This document shows positions 8,338-16,876 of a DNA stretch of 64,000 nucleotides, in pieces. Under the pieces are notes generated by a model that was not told where the DNA came from, did no database searches, and worked only from the letters and a program-made list of their open reading frames with translations. The DNA lies in the NCBI GenBank assembly GCA_023402395.1, contig JAEYGI010000008.1, positions 1 to 64,000 of the forward strand, given 5' to 3'. Source of the stretch: Bacillota bacterium (GTDB lineage: Bacteria > Bacillota > UBA4882 > UBA8346). The translations under genes and the position numbers were made by a program. The first letter of the stretch is position 1, and the number at the start of each line of letters is the position of its first letter.

Positions 8338-9406
8338 TCTGAGTGCTGGTTACGATCGGCCGCTTTTGAGCGGCCGATTCTTCGATCAGGAGCGCCAGAT
8401 ATTGATCCTGGGCGGCCTCGGCCAGACTGTAAAAGGAGTCACCGCTGTCGATAAACTGTTTCATTCGGGCCAGACAAGTCGCCAGGGCGATCTCCTCATC
8501 GGAGAGCCGGGCCGGAGCAAAGGGGTTGGTATAGAGCCATTCTCCCTCGCCGAGGATGCCCTTGAGATGATACCCTTCAAGATTGCCGTCCAGGCCCGCG
8601 TCCAGCCGTTGCAGCGCAAACTCCATGGGAGTCCGGTAATCCAGCAGATATTTGACGGAATCCTGATGGAGTTCGCCGCGAACTCCCCGGATCAGGATTC
8701 GTTGGGAGCGGGCCCAGGAACGGTGCTGATTTTTTTCGAAATCGTAGAGGCCGACCTTGGCGCCGAAGTCGAGCGTTGCCAAGGTGTGCTGAGTGGCGAC
8801 GATGCGTTCCTCCGCGGGCGGCCCGTTGCGGCCCGGTCCCTCTATGACGGGCGGGTCAAAAGCGAAGGCGTTGATCCGCGCGTTTTCGAAACCGATTCCG
8901 AGGGCTTTCCGGATCAGACTGATCCCATGATAGCTATGGTTGACGGAGATATGGGCGTAATGGATCTCGCCCAGTTTGCCCGACTGGGCCACGGCGAGCC
9001 GTGCCCGGTGCATCGGCTGTAGGGCGAATTGCTCGGCGATTTGTAGTTTGGCGCCGGGCCCGACGGCCTCGTAGAGAGCGCGCAGGGTTTGGAGGTCGTT
9101 GGCGGGCGGGGTTTCGGCCAGCACCGGGACTCCTTTGGCAGCCAACTCTTTGATCACTCCGGGGCCGGCATCCTTGGCAACGGCGGTCAGCACAAAATTG
9201 GGAGCTGTCTTGGCGAGCAGGTCGTCAGCGGACTCAAACCCCCGTATTCCCCAGCGATTTTCTAATTCCAACCGTTTCGTTTCCCGGCGGGTCACAACTC
9301 CGCATACTTCGAACCGGTCCGGCAGCAAGGCGGCGATCTGCAGATACATCTCAGCCCGCCAACCGCTTCCGACAATACCGAAAACAATTTTGCCGTTCGG
9401 AGCCAT
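8324..9406 (-). CDS. Gfo/Idh/MocA-family oxidoreductase
   Basis: 360 residues starting at the ATG at 9406, which has GGGGAGGT upstream; the longer frame to 9442 is leader. The N-terminal Rossmann fold is GIVGSGWRAEMYLQ (residues about 9-22) followed by CGVVTRR at the end of strand 2. The family uses NAD(P) to oxidise or reduce sugars, inositols and sugar acids, with a C-terminal open-faced sheet for substrate. The EKP-type catalytic Lys motif is replaced by AETPPANDLQTL, so the catalytic Lys is not obvious and the chemistry is uncertain. It faces the sugar-acid operon and may act on a related intermediate. Confidence 0.75.
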   Translation of the reverse strand: MAPNGKIVFGIVGSGWRAEMYLQIAALLPDRFEVCGVVTRRETKRLELENRWGIRGFESADDLLAKTAPNFVLTAVAKDAGPGVIKELAAKGVPVLAETPPANDLQTLRALYEAVGPGAKLQIAEQFALQPMHRARLAVAQSGKLGEIHYAHISVNHSYHGISLIRKALGIGFENARINAFAFDPPVIEGPGRNGPPAEERIVATQHTLATLDFGAKVGLYDFEKNQHRSWARSQRILIRGVRGELHQDSVKYLLDYRTPMEFALQRLDAGLDGNLEGYHLKGILGEGEWLYTNPFAPARLSDEEIALATCLARMKQFIDSGDSFYSLAEAAQDQYLALLIEESAAQKRPIVTSTQIWAG

Positions 9407-9538
9407 CCCAATACCTCCCCGAAACGTCTTCGTAAATATCATTATAAACCCTTTCCCGGATATGTCAAAAGAAAGAGGGAGAGGGACCGGCCTGATTTCG
9501 AAGATTATTGGCGGACGGGTGGAAAACTTGACCCGCGC

Positions 9539-9563
9539 AAAAAGCCGCCTCTTTCGAGGCGGC
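9539..9563 (-). terminator. Terminator of the first pectate lyase gene
   Basis: Read on the minus strand, GCCGCCTC-GAAA-GAGGCGGC is followed by five T residues. Confidence 0.85.
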
Positions 9564-9592
9564 CTGATGCTGGCCTTGCTTTGCCTTACGTA

Positions 9593-11305
9593 TTAGGGAT
9601 TTCCTTTGCCGATTCCGACATAGTTCTTTAGATTGTCTTTCACCCATTGGGCGCTGTGCGGACTGTAGGTGTAATATTGACCGGGGGTCCAGACGTAATT
9701 CCCGGACGGCGGATTGTCCTGGGCCGCTCCGTTGTCCCCCTCGAACAGGCTGCCGACGTCCTCGACATACCCCGGATGGCTGGAATCGTCATAGGCGGCG
9801 AAAGCGTTATGGGTATTGAGGAAGTAATTGTTCTCGGAGTAGATATTGGCGCGGTCGCCTCGGCCAATGGCGTAGGTCGGGTTATTGTCGTAATAGTTGT
9901 TGTAGACGTGGACCGGTCCGAACCGTACTCGCGGAGCCCGCTCATACACATTGTACCAATAATTGTGGTGGAAGGTGCAGGTGTAATGCCAGTCGCGTTT
10001 GTCGGAATTGCTTTGCGCGGATTCGGCCGCGGAATCGCTGTCACCGCCTCCAACCAGGCAGGCTGTTTTTTGATAATGGAAATAATTATAGGAGACAGTG
10101 ACAAACCGGGCGTTCCGGGTCGGATCCACCAGGCCGTCAAGGGTTTCGTGCATCGTGCAATGATCAACCCAGACATGATGCACATCTTGAGCAAAGGTTA
10201 CCGTATCATATCCTTCGGAGTCGCCGGGGTTGAACCCGCCGTTCATGACGTCCAGGTTTTTGATAATGATGTTGCTGCCTCGCAGATACAAACCGAAGTT
10301 GAGGGAAGCGCCGCTGCCCGCGCCGACGATGGTCTTGTTGGATTTCACATTGATCATGCCCGGTCCGCCGGTGAGATTGCCGTGAATAACGATAATGGCG
10401 GGGTTGTCATCTTCGTACAAAACATCTTCCAGCGTGGCTTTATCGTAAACATGGATTACCGTGCCGCCCGCACCGCCGGTGGTTCCGTTCTGGCCCAGGT
10501 AGTTGACGGCGGCCCAGCCCACCGGAGAGCCGATCGCCGGATAATCGCCTCCTCCGGACGGAGTCGGTGTCGGAGTGGCAGTTGAGGGCGTCGGTGTTGG
10601 AGTGGGAGTGGAGCCGCTTGACGGTGTCGGTGTGGGTGTCGCGCTTGACGGAGTTGGGGTCGGTGTCGCCGAGCTCGGTGTGGGTGTTGGTGTCGGGGTT
10701 GACGTACCGCCGCTCAGATCGTCGACGATCACATCGTCAAATTCAGCGCTGGCATTGTAAGTAGTAACCGCTGGCCTGCCGGTGGCGAGCGAGGAGTCGG
10801 TGGCCGACAGTTCCAGGACGCCGTTAACGGACGCTTGAAGGCTGGTCCCGTTCACCGCCAGTTTCAGAGTGTACCACGTTCCCGTGGTCACCGCATAGGT
10901 TTTCGAGGCCAGCGTAGTGGAAGCGCCGCTGACCTTTTTGCGGATTTCCAGGGTATTGGAGTTGGTGAGCACCGCAAAATAATAGTTGCTGGAGCTGGAG
11001 TACCGGGCCGCAATACCGAAATACCGGCCGCTTCCGTTAAAGGAGAGCGCTTTGGCCCGGGCTTGGATGGAATAATTGGCCCAGGTGGCAGTACCGTTGT
11101 ACGCATGGGCTGTCGTGGAAGTACTGGACTGCTTGTACACGTAGCTGCCGTCGGTTACGACCGACCAGGACCCGTTGTTGGTTCCCCATCCGCTGGAGTT
11201 GCCGTCTTGAAAATCATCGCTGAACAACGTGGCGGCTCCGGCCAGGGTTTGGACGGCGAGTAACAATACCGCCACCCAAAAGAGGCATAAAACCTTTTTG
11301 AACAT
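9593..11305 (-). CDS. Secreted PL1 pectate lyase with LamG-like domain (copy 1)
   Basis: 570 residues from ATG at 11305 (GGAGGA upstream). Residues 1-25 are a signal peptide ending near AGAA; about 28-195 form a concanavalin-like beta-sandwich (opening LFSDDFQDGNSSGW) probably binding carbohydrate; about 198-260 are Thr-Pro linker repeats; the rest is a family 1 pectate lyase beta-helix. Conserved sites are HHVWVDHCTMHETLDGLVD (calcium Asp residues) and ERAPRVRFGPVHVYNN with the catalytic Arg. It cleaves polygalacturonate outside the cell by calcium-dependent beta-elimination. It has its own promoter, leader hairpin and terminator, as does copy 3. Confidence 0.9.
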   Translation of the reverse strand: MFKKVLCLFWVAVLLLAVQTLAGAATLFSDDFQDGNSSGWGTNNGSWSVVTDGSYVYKQSSTSTTAHAYNGTATWANYSIQARAKALSFNGSGRYFGIAARYSSSSNYYFAVLTNSNTLEIRKKVSGASTTLASKTYAVTTGTWYTLKLAVNGTSLQASVNGVLELSATDSSLATGRPAVTTYNASAEFDDVIVDDLSGGTSTPTPTPTPSSATPTPTPSSATPTPTPSSGSTPTPTPTPSTATPTPTPSGGGDYPAIGSPVGWAAVNYLGQNGTTGGAGGTVIHVYDKATLEDVLYEDDNPAIIVIHGNLTGGPGMINVKSNKTIVGAGSGASLNFGLYLRGSNIIIKNLDVMNGGFNPGDSEGYDTVTFAQDVHHVWVDHCTMHETLDGLVDPTRNARFVTVSYNYFHYQKTACLVGGGDSDSAAESAQSNSDKRDWHYTCTFHHNYWYNVYERAPRVRFGPVHVYNNYYDNNPTYAIGRGDRANIYSENNYFLNTHNAFAAYDDSSHPGYVEDVGSLFEGDNGAAQDNPPSGNYVWTPGQYYTYSPHSAQWVKDNLKNYVGIGKGNP

Positions 11306-11328
11306 ACGAATTCCTCCTTCGTTTTTAT

Positions 11329-11369
11329 TCCTATCGGCATACAGGATGAAACCTGTGCTGATAGCGCCT
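11329..11369 (-). promoter_or_regulatory. Structured 5' leader element, pectate lyase copy 1
   Basis: On the minus strand GGCGCTATC pairs through CTATC with GATAG, enclosing a small CAGG/CCTG hairpin, and ends about 10 bases before the GGAGGA ribosome site. The same GGCGCTATC...GATAGGA frame with a different inner stem precedes copy 3, so structure rather than sequence is kept. Function unknown; it could be a regulatory or stabilising leader. Confidence 0.5.
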
Positions 11370-11435
11370 TTGCCTGAGGACGGGTTGAGAATGGGTATCA
11401 TTTTAATAATTTTTTGTAAATTAAACTTTTACTTA

Positions 11436-11464
11436 ATTTTAATATTTATTTTACTACTTGTCAA
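11436..11464 (-). promoter_or_regulatory. Sigma-A type promoter, pectate lyase copy 1
   Basis: TTGACA (11464-11459) and TAAAAT (11441-11436) are separated by 17 bases on the minus strand, giving a leader of about 125 bases before the ATG. Confidence 0.75.
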
Positions 11465-11585
11465 TTTCTGGGTTGGGTTCGGTGGAGGCGATACCGGCAA
11501 ATTATCCCGGGGATTCATCGATTTGCGACGGCTATCATCAAAAACCAAGGAAAACGATTGCCGTATTTAACGAGTGGCAAATGAG

Positions 11586-11615
11586 AAAAGGGCGCCTCTT
11601 ACGAGGCGCCCTTTT
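11586..11615 (-). terminator. Terminator of the second pectate lyase gene
   Basis: GGGCGCCTC and GAGGCGCCC arms around a 4-base loop, with A residues on one side and four T on the other, so it can work in both directions. Confidence 0.8.
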
Positions 11616-11635
11616 AACTCGGTTATTGGGACGGG

Positions 11636-13327
11636 TCAGGGATTCCCTTTGCCGACTCCGACGTAGTTCTTTAAGTTGGACTTGACCCAGGAGGCACTGT
11701 GAGCGCTGTAGGAGTAATATTGGCCAGGAGTCCAGACATAATTGCCGGACGGCGGGTCATCGCTGGTACTGCCGTTGCTCCCCTCGAACAAGCTGCCGAC
11801 ATCATCGACGTAGCCGGGGTTGCTGGAATCATCATAGTCGTAAAAGGCGTTATGGGCATTGTAGAAATAATTGGACTCCGAGTAGATGTTGGACCGGTCG
11901 CCCTTTCCAATGGCGTAACTGTCCAGATTCTCGTAATAGTTATTGTAGACGTGAACCGGGCCAAACCGTACCCGCGGGCACCGGGAATTGATGCCGGTCC
12001 AATAGTTGTGGTGGAAAGTGCAGGTATAGTGCCAATTCCGTTTGTCGGAGCTGCTTTGAGCGTCGCGGGCCGCTGAATCGCTGTCGCTGCCTCCGACCAG
12101 GCAGGCCGAATTCTGAGTGTGGAAGTGGCAGTATGAGACGGTGACGAACCGGGCGTTCCGGGTCGGATCGACCAAACCATCCATCGTCTCATGCATGGTG
12201 CAATGATCGACCCAGACATGGTGCAGATCCTGGGCAAAGGTCACTGCATCAAGGCCTTCCGAATCTCCCTCGTTATACCCGCCGTTCATGATGTCCAGGT
12301 TCTTGATAATGATATTGTTGCCCCGCAGATACAATCCAAAGTTGAGGGACGCGCCGCTGCCTGCTCCGACAATGGTTTTATTGGATCGGACATTAGTGTC
12401 CATGGCCGGACCGCCGGTAAGATTGCCGTGAACCACTACGATCGCCGGGTTGTCATTGGCGTTCAGGGCACTGTCCAGGGAGGACTTGTTATAGACATGG
12501 ACGACCGTACCGCCCGCTCCGCCGGTGGTGCCGTTTTGGCTGAGATAGTTAACTGCGGCCCAGCCCACCGGAGAGCCGATCGCCGGATAATCGCCTCCTC
12601 CGGACGGAGTCGGTGTCGGGGTGGCGGTTGAAGGCGTCGGTGTTGGCGTGGGAGTGGAACCGCTTGACGGTGTCGGTGTAGGTGTCGCGCCGACGGACGG
12701 CGTCGGTGTCGGAGTGCTGGTGCCGCCACCCAGATCGTCGACAATGATGTTGTCGTATTTGGCTGTCACTTTGTAGGGGAGCAGGCCGACCGCGCCGGAA
12801 GACAGGCTGGAGTCGGTGGCCGTCAATTGGAGCGTGCCGTTGACGTACAGGCTGAGGCTGCTTCCACTCATGACCAGTCGGATGGTGTACCAGGTGCCGG
12901 TTGACGCGGTGTAGCTTTTCGAAGCCAGCGTGGTTGAGCTGCCGCTGACCTTTTTGCGGATTTCAAGCGTGTCGTCTTGCATGCTGGCCGCGTAGAAATT
13001 GTTGCCGTCCCGGTACCGGCCGCAAACATACACTCGGTTGGACCCGTTGAAATTATCAACCTTGACCCGCGCTTCCACCGAAAAATTGGTCCAACTGGTG
13101 GAACCGGCCGAGGTGCGGCCCTCATCAGTGCCGGACTTGTAATAAACGTAGCTGCCGCTGTCCGAAACCACCGACCAGGTACCCTGGGTCGCAGTCCAGC
13201 CGGTGGCGTTGCCGTCGTCGAAATTGTCGCTGAACAGCGTCGCGGCATTCGATCCCGGAGCGACGGCCAAGAGCATGGCAACGGCTAAAATCATAATCAA
13301 TCCCAAATGAACTCTACTCTTCTTCAC
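11636..13327 (-). CDS. Secreted PL1 pectate lyase with LamG-like domain (copy 2)
   Basis: 563 residues from a GTG start with AGGAGGG seven bases upstream. Signal peptide residues 1-28 (ending GSNA), LamG-like beta-sandwich about 30-200 opening LFSDNFDDGNATGW, a short Thr-Pro linker, then the PL1 beta-helix. Calcium and catalytic signatures are HHVWVDHCTMHETMDGLVD and SRCPRVRFGPVHVYNN. The catalytic half is close to copies 1 and 3, but the N-terminal domain is closest to that of the fourth lyase at 44 kb, which shows domain exchange. Extracellular polygalacturonate cleavage is expected. Its upstream leader does not carry the hairpin seen before copies 1 and 3. Confidence 0.9.
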   Translation of the reverse strand: MKKSRVHLGLIMILAVAMLLAVAPGSNAATLFSDNFDDGNATGWTATQGTWSVVSDSGSYVYYKSGTDEGRTSAGSTSWTNFSVEARVKVDNFNGSNRVYVCGRYRDGNNFYAASMQDDTLEIRKKVSGSSTTLASKSYTASTGTWYTIRLVMSGSSLSLYVNGTLQLTATDSSLSSGAVGLLPYKVTAKYDNIIVDDLGGGTSTPTPTPSVGATPTPTPSSGSTPTPTPTPSTATPTPTPSGGGDYPAIGSPVGWAAVNYLSQNGTTGGAGGTVVHVYNKSSLDSALNANDNPAIVVVHGNLTGGPAMDTNVRSNKTIVGAGSGASLNFGLYLRGNNIIIKNLDIMNGGYNEGDSEGLDAVTFAQDLHHVWVDHCTMHETMDGLVDPTRNARFVTVSYCHFHTQNSACLVGGSDSDSAARDAQSSSDKRNWHYTCTFHHNYWTGINSRCPRVRFGPVHVYNNYYENLDSYAIGKGDRSNIYSESNYFYNAHNAFYDYDDSSNPGYVDDVGSLFEGSNGSTSDDPPSGNYVWTPGQYYSYSAHSASWVKSNLKNYVGVGKGNP

Positions 13328-13686
13328 CTGTTAACCCTCCTTTTTGTTATTAATTCACCAAGCTGACCGAGCCGGATTGCAAATTGTTTGGCCTTCACCT
13401 CCCTTCATGGGCGCTTCCGGTACTGTTTGGCAGTTAACAAATATTAGAAATATTTTATATTTTCATTATAAATGATTATGTCTCCAAAAACCGCGCAAAT
13501 TTTGCCTGGTTCGATCGAGACTGATACTTTTTTGCCAGATAAATTCATTCAAATTCCGTTTTTATTCTGGTTTCGGGCTAGTTTTTATTCGACGCGACGC
13601 AGCTTAAAAGCCATGCCGCCGTCACGATTTGAAGGCGAAAAGTTCAACCAAATTGTGAAATTTTTTCGCCGTCAAGCGTTTAACGC

Positions 13687-13713
13687 AAAAAAAGCCGTCT
13701 CTTGCGAGACGGC
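13687..13713 (-). terminator. Terminator of the third pectate lyase gene
   Basis: Minus-strand stem GCCGTCTC-GCAA-GAGACGGC followed by seven T residues. Confidence 0.85.
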
Positions 13714-13743
13714 CGGATGTAGACTTTTGATCCGCCATGGATA

Positions 13744-15438
13744 TCAGGGATTGCCTTTGCCTACGCCGACATAATTTTTCAGATTGGCCTTAATCCATTG
13801 GGCGGAGTGGGCGGTATAGGAATAATACTGGCCTGGAGTCCATACATAGTTGCCGGACGGCGGGTTATCCAGGGTATTGCCGTTGTCTCCTTCGAACAGA
13901 CTGCCGACATCCTCGACATAACCCGGATTACTGGAATCGTCGTATGCGGAGAAGGCGTCCAGGCTGTTATAGAAATAATTCGACTCGGAGTAAATATTGG
14001 CGCGATCGCCCCTGCCGATGGCATAGTCGCCGAGACCGTCGTAATAATTATTGTAGACGTGGACCGCGCCAAACCGCACCCGCGGGCATCTCGACTTGAT
14101 GCCGGTCCAGTAGTTGTGATGGAAGGTGCAGGTATAATGCCATTCTCGCTTGTCGGAGTTGCTCTGGGCGGAAACGGCCGCGGAATCGCTATCGCTGCCT
14201 CCGATTAGGCAGGCGGTGTTTTGAGTGTGGAAATTACAATAGGAGACGGTCACGAACCGGGCGTTCCGGGTCGGATCGACCAGACCATCCATGGTCTCGT
14301 GCATGGTGCAATGATCGACCCAAACATGGTGCAAATCCTGAGCGAAGGTCACCGCGTCAAGGCCTTCGGAATCCCCGGGATTATATCCGCCGTTCATGAT
14401 GTCCAGGTTTTTGATGATGATATTGCTGCCCCTCAGATACAAACCAAAATTGAGGGAGGCACCGCTGCCGGCGCCGACGATGGTTTTGTTCGATTTCACG
14501 TTGGTGTTCATCGCCGGACCGCCGGTCAGATTGCCATGAACGACGACGATCAGGGGATTGTCATCTTCGTATAGGACATCATCCAGGGTGGCCTTGTCGT
14601 AGACATGGATCACCGGACCGCCCGCTCCACCGGTAGTGCCGTTTTGACCCAAATAATTGACAGCGGCCCAGCCAACCGGAGTACCGATTTCCGGATAATC
14701 CGTCGCGGTCGGGGTCGGTGTGGGGGTACCCGGGACCGGAGTCGGTGTCGGTGTCGTGGTTGACGGTGTTGGGGTCGGAGTCGCGCTACTCGGTGTCGGA
14801 GTGGGTGTAGCGCTTGACGGAGTCGGCGTCGGAGTGCTGACGGCTCCCGAATCCTCGACCAGCACATCATCAAATTCGGCGCTGGCGTTGTAGGTGGTTA
14901 CCGCGACTCTGCCGGCGGCAATCGAAGCGTCGGTGGCCGACAGTTCCAGAACGCCGTTAACGGACGCTTGGAGACTGGTCCCGTTCACCGCCAATTTTAG
15001 TGTGTACCAGGTTCCCGTGGCTACGGTATAAGTTTTTGAGGCCAGCGTAGTGGAAGCGCCCCCGACCTTTTTGCGGATCTCCAGAGTATTGGAGTTGGTC
15101 AGCACCACAAAGTAATAGTTACTGGAACTGGAGTAACGGGCCGCGATACCGAAGTACCGGCCGGATCCGTTGAAGGATAGCGCCTTGGCCCGGGCCTGGA
15201 TTGAGTAATTGGCCCAGGTCGAGGTGCCGTTGTACGCGTGCGCCGTTGTGGACGTTCCGGACTGTTTGTACACATAGCTGCCGTCGGTAACGACCGACCA
15301 GGAACCGTTGGAGGTTCCCCATCCGCTGGAGTTGCCGTCTTGAAAATCATCGCTCAGCAAAACGGCGGCTCCGGCTAGGGTTTGGGCTGCCAGCAACAAT
15401 ACAGCCAGCCCGACGAGGCATAACACCTTTTTGAACAC
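13744..15438 (-). CDS. Secreted PL1 pectate lyase with LamG-like domain (copy 3)
   Basis: 564 residues from a GTG start (GGAGGA upstream). The signal peptide MFKKVLCLVGLAVLLLAAQT and the beta-sandwich are almost the same as in copy 1, while the linker is expanded (Ser/Ala-Thr-Pro repeats, about 200-250). The PL1 domain has HHVWVDHCTMHETMDGLVD and SRCPRVRFGAVHVYNN with the catalytic Arg. Promoter layout and leader hairpin also match copy 1, so the two genes arose by tandem duplication including their control regions. Expected to act on pectate outside the cell. Confidence 0.9.
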   Translation of the reverse strand: MFKKVLCLVGLAVLLLAAQTLAGAAVLLSDDFQDGNSSGWGTSNGSWSVVTDGSYVYKQSGTSTTAHAYNGTSTWANYSIQARAKALSFNGSGRYFGIAARYSSSSNYYFVVLTNSNTLEIRKKVGGASTTLASKTYTVATGTWYTLKLAVNGTSLQASVNGVLELSATDASIAAGRVAVTTYNASAEFDDVLVEDSGAVSTPTPTPSSATPTPTPSSATPTPTPSTTTPTPTPVPGTPTPTPTATDYPEIGTPVGWAAVNYLGQNGTTGGAGGPVIHVYDKATLDDVLYEDDNPLIVVVHGNLTGGPAMNTNVKSNKTIVGAGSGASLNFGLYLRGSNIIIKNLDIMNGGYNPGDSEGLDAVTFAQDLHHVWVDHCTMHETMDGLVDPTRNARFVTVSYCNFHTQNTACLIGGSDSDSAAVSAQSNSDKREWHYTCTFHHNYWTGIKSRCPRVRFGAVHVYNNYYDGLGDYAIGRGDRANIYSESNYFYNSLDAFSAYDDSSNPGYVEDVGSLFEGDNGNTLDNPPSGNYVWTPGQYYSYTAHSAQWIKANLKNYVGVGKGNP

Positions 15439-15463
15439 GAGAATTCCTCCTTCATTTGTTTAT

Positions 15464-15504
15464 CCTATCTAAGATACCGGCCTCGGCCGGTATTGATAGC
15501 GCCT
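15464..15504 (-). promoter_or_regulatory. Structured 5' leader element, pectate lyase copy 3
   Basis: CTATC/GATAG outer pairing enclosing ATACCGGCC/GGCCGGTAT, in the same place relative to the ribosome site as in copy 1. The outer frame GGCGCTATC...GATAGGA is shared and the inner stem differs. Confidence 0.5.
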
Positions 15505-15565
15505 TCGGGCGGAGAAGCATTAACCGGGCGGCGTAATAATTTTTTGTAAATTAAACTTTTATTTA

Positions 15566-15594
15566 ATATTAAGACCGATTTATTTCCCTGTCAA
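15566..15594 (-). promoter_or_regulatory. Sigma-A type promoter, pectate lyase copy 3
   Basis: TTGACA (15594-15589), 17-base spacer, TAATAT (15571-15566) on the minus strand. The sequence downstream of it is AT-rich and nearly the same as that downstream of the copy 1 promoter. Confidence 0.8.
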
Positions 15595-15744
15595 TTTTTT
15601 GGATCGATTCCATTGGGTCAACTTTTCAAAATATTTCTTCAATTCATCGCTTTGCGACGTTATTGATAAAAGCAGTTGAAATTTTTAAAAAATAATCCGG
15701 CCGGAAGCTATATAAGAATATAAGAGTAAGGCAAAAGTAAAAGT

Positions 15745-15771
15745 AAAAGAGAGCGATAGCGCTCTCTTTTT
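15745..15771. terminator. Bidirectional terminator
   Basis: AGAGAGCG and CGCTCTCT arms around ATAG, flanked by A residues on the left and five T on the right. On the minus strand it ends the lipoprotein gene. Confidence 0.75.
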
Positions 15772-15789
15772 GCTTGTTTTATTTATTGA

Positions 15790-16584
15790 TTATTGTCCAG
15801 AATGGTTTGTTATTTTTCGCCGCAAGAAAGGACCGAAGGGATGCTTTTTGGTTGAATCGCTTGGGGTGAGACTTTTTGAGCCCGTGACGGATAGGCCGGA
15901 TGAATCAGATGGAATCATGCCGGAAGTAGGCACGCCGTAACGGATGGATTTTAATTTGACTGTCTCGCTGTAAATGGTTTCTCCATTTTCTTCTTCTACG
16001 AGAGTTGATTGTATGATTCCGACCTTTGGAACAAACCAGATTTCTTCTGTAAATGACCAAGTACCGTAGGAATCTTCATATTTATCGACGAAATGCCAGG
16101 CGTTGTTGAAAGTCCCTGCGGGAACGGTTTTAGATTCTTTCCGAACTACAGTTCCCCACCAATCACTTTCAAAGTCTTCAACTATCGGATTCTCAATGAT
16201 TTTTGGATAAGGAGATCCGTACGGATCCGATTCGTAGATACCATCCTCTATTTCCCAGTCGCCACGGTAATAGTATCCAGTGCTACTTTTTTCAATAAAA
16301 TCGCCCCATGGTTCGATGTCGGGGTAAGTTGGGCTACTGAATCGGGTTTGAAAAACCCCATCATTATCTGGAAGCTTACGAATAACGGTTTGAATTATCT
16401 GTCCACTAAGTGCTTCTCCATCTTCAATCCCATTCACTTTGTACGTCAATTGCGCGCCGCTCTCTAAACCAAAGTAATCGGTGCTTTCGATTCATCCGCC
16501 TGATTTGCTTCCGCCGCCGCACCCGATTAGCAGAGTCGAAATTAAAAGAAGTGCTAAACCATAAAAAAGCTTAACTCGTTTCAT
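15790..16584 (-). pseudogene. Lipoprotein gene split by an in-frame UGA
   Basis: An AGGAGGA site precedes ATG at 16584, which begins MKRVKLFYGLALLLISTLLI then GCGGGSKSGG: a lipoprotein signal with lipobox Cys. After 30 codons a TGA (16494-16492) interrupts, and the same frame continues without another stop for 233 codons (IESTDYFGLESGAQLTYKV onward) to 15790. The downstream part is Trp/Tyr-rich and beta-strand-like, as in secreted lipoproteins of unknown function. Either a nonsense mutation or sequencing error has split the gene, or the downstream part restarts at TTG 16449 without a signal peptide. I do not recognise the family. Confidence 0.65.
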
Positions 16585-16876
16585 GGTATTCCTCCTTGAA
16601 TCTTTAGTAAATGTTTCTATAAAGTTAAAATAAATCCTTCAAAATAACATAAAGAATTTTATTAACTTAAAAATTTTTTAGAATGTAATTGGCATCAGTG
16701 AGTTTATTTGAAAACTTTGACAACTAATGTAAATTAATTGGGTTTGGCAACCGATATAATAAACATCTCGTAAAAAATAAATGAATTTCCCGAAAACAGA
16801 CAACGGCGTTTCGTCGCATTCACTTGAGGAACGTCCATCGAAGCTTCGGGAAATAAAGTTACAAGGAGGCACACTG

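Noticed and set aside
11306..11460. Cyclic-di-GMP or other known riboswitch before the pectate lyases
   Set aside because: A conserved hairpin exists, but the core nucleotides of the GEMM and other classes I know are not present.
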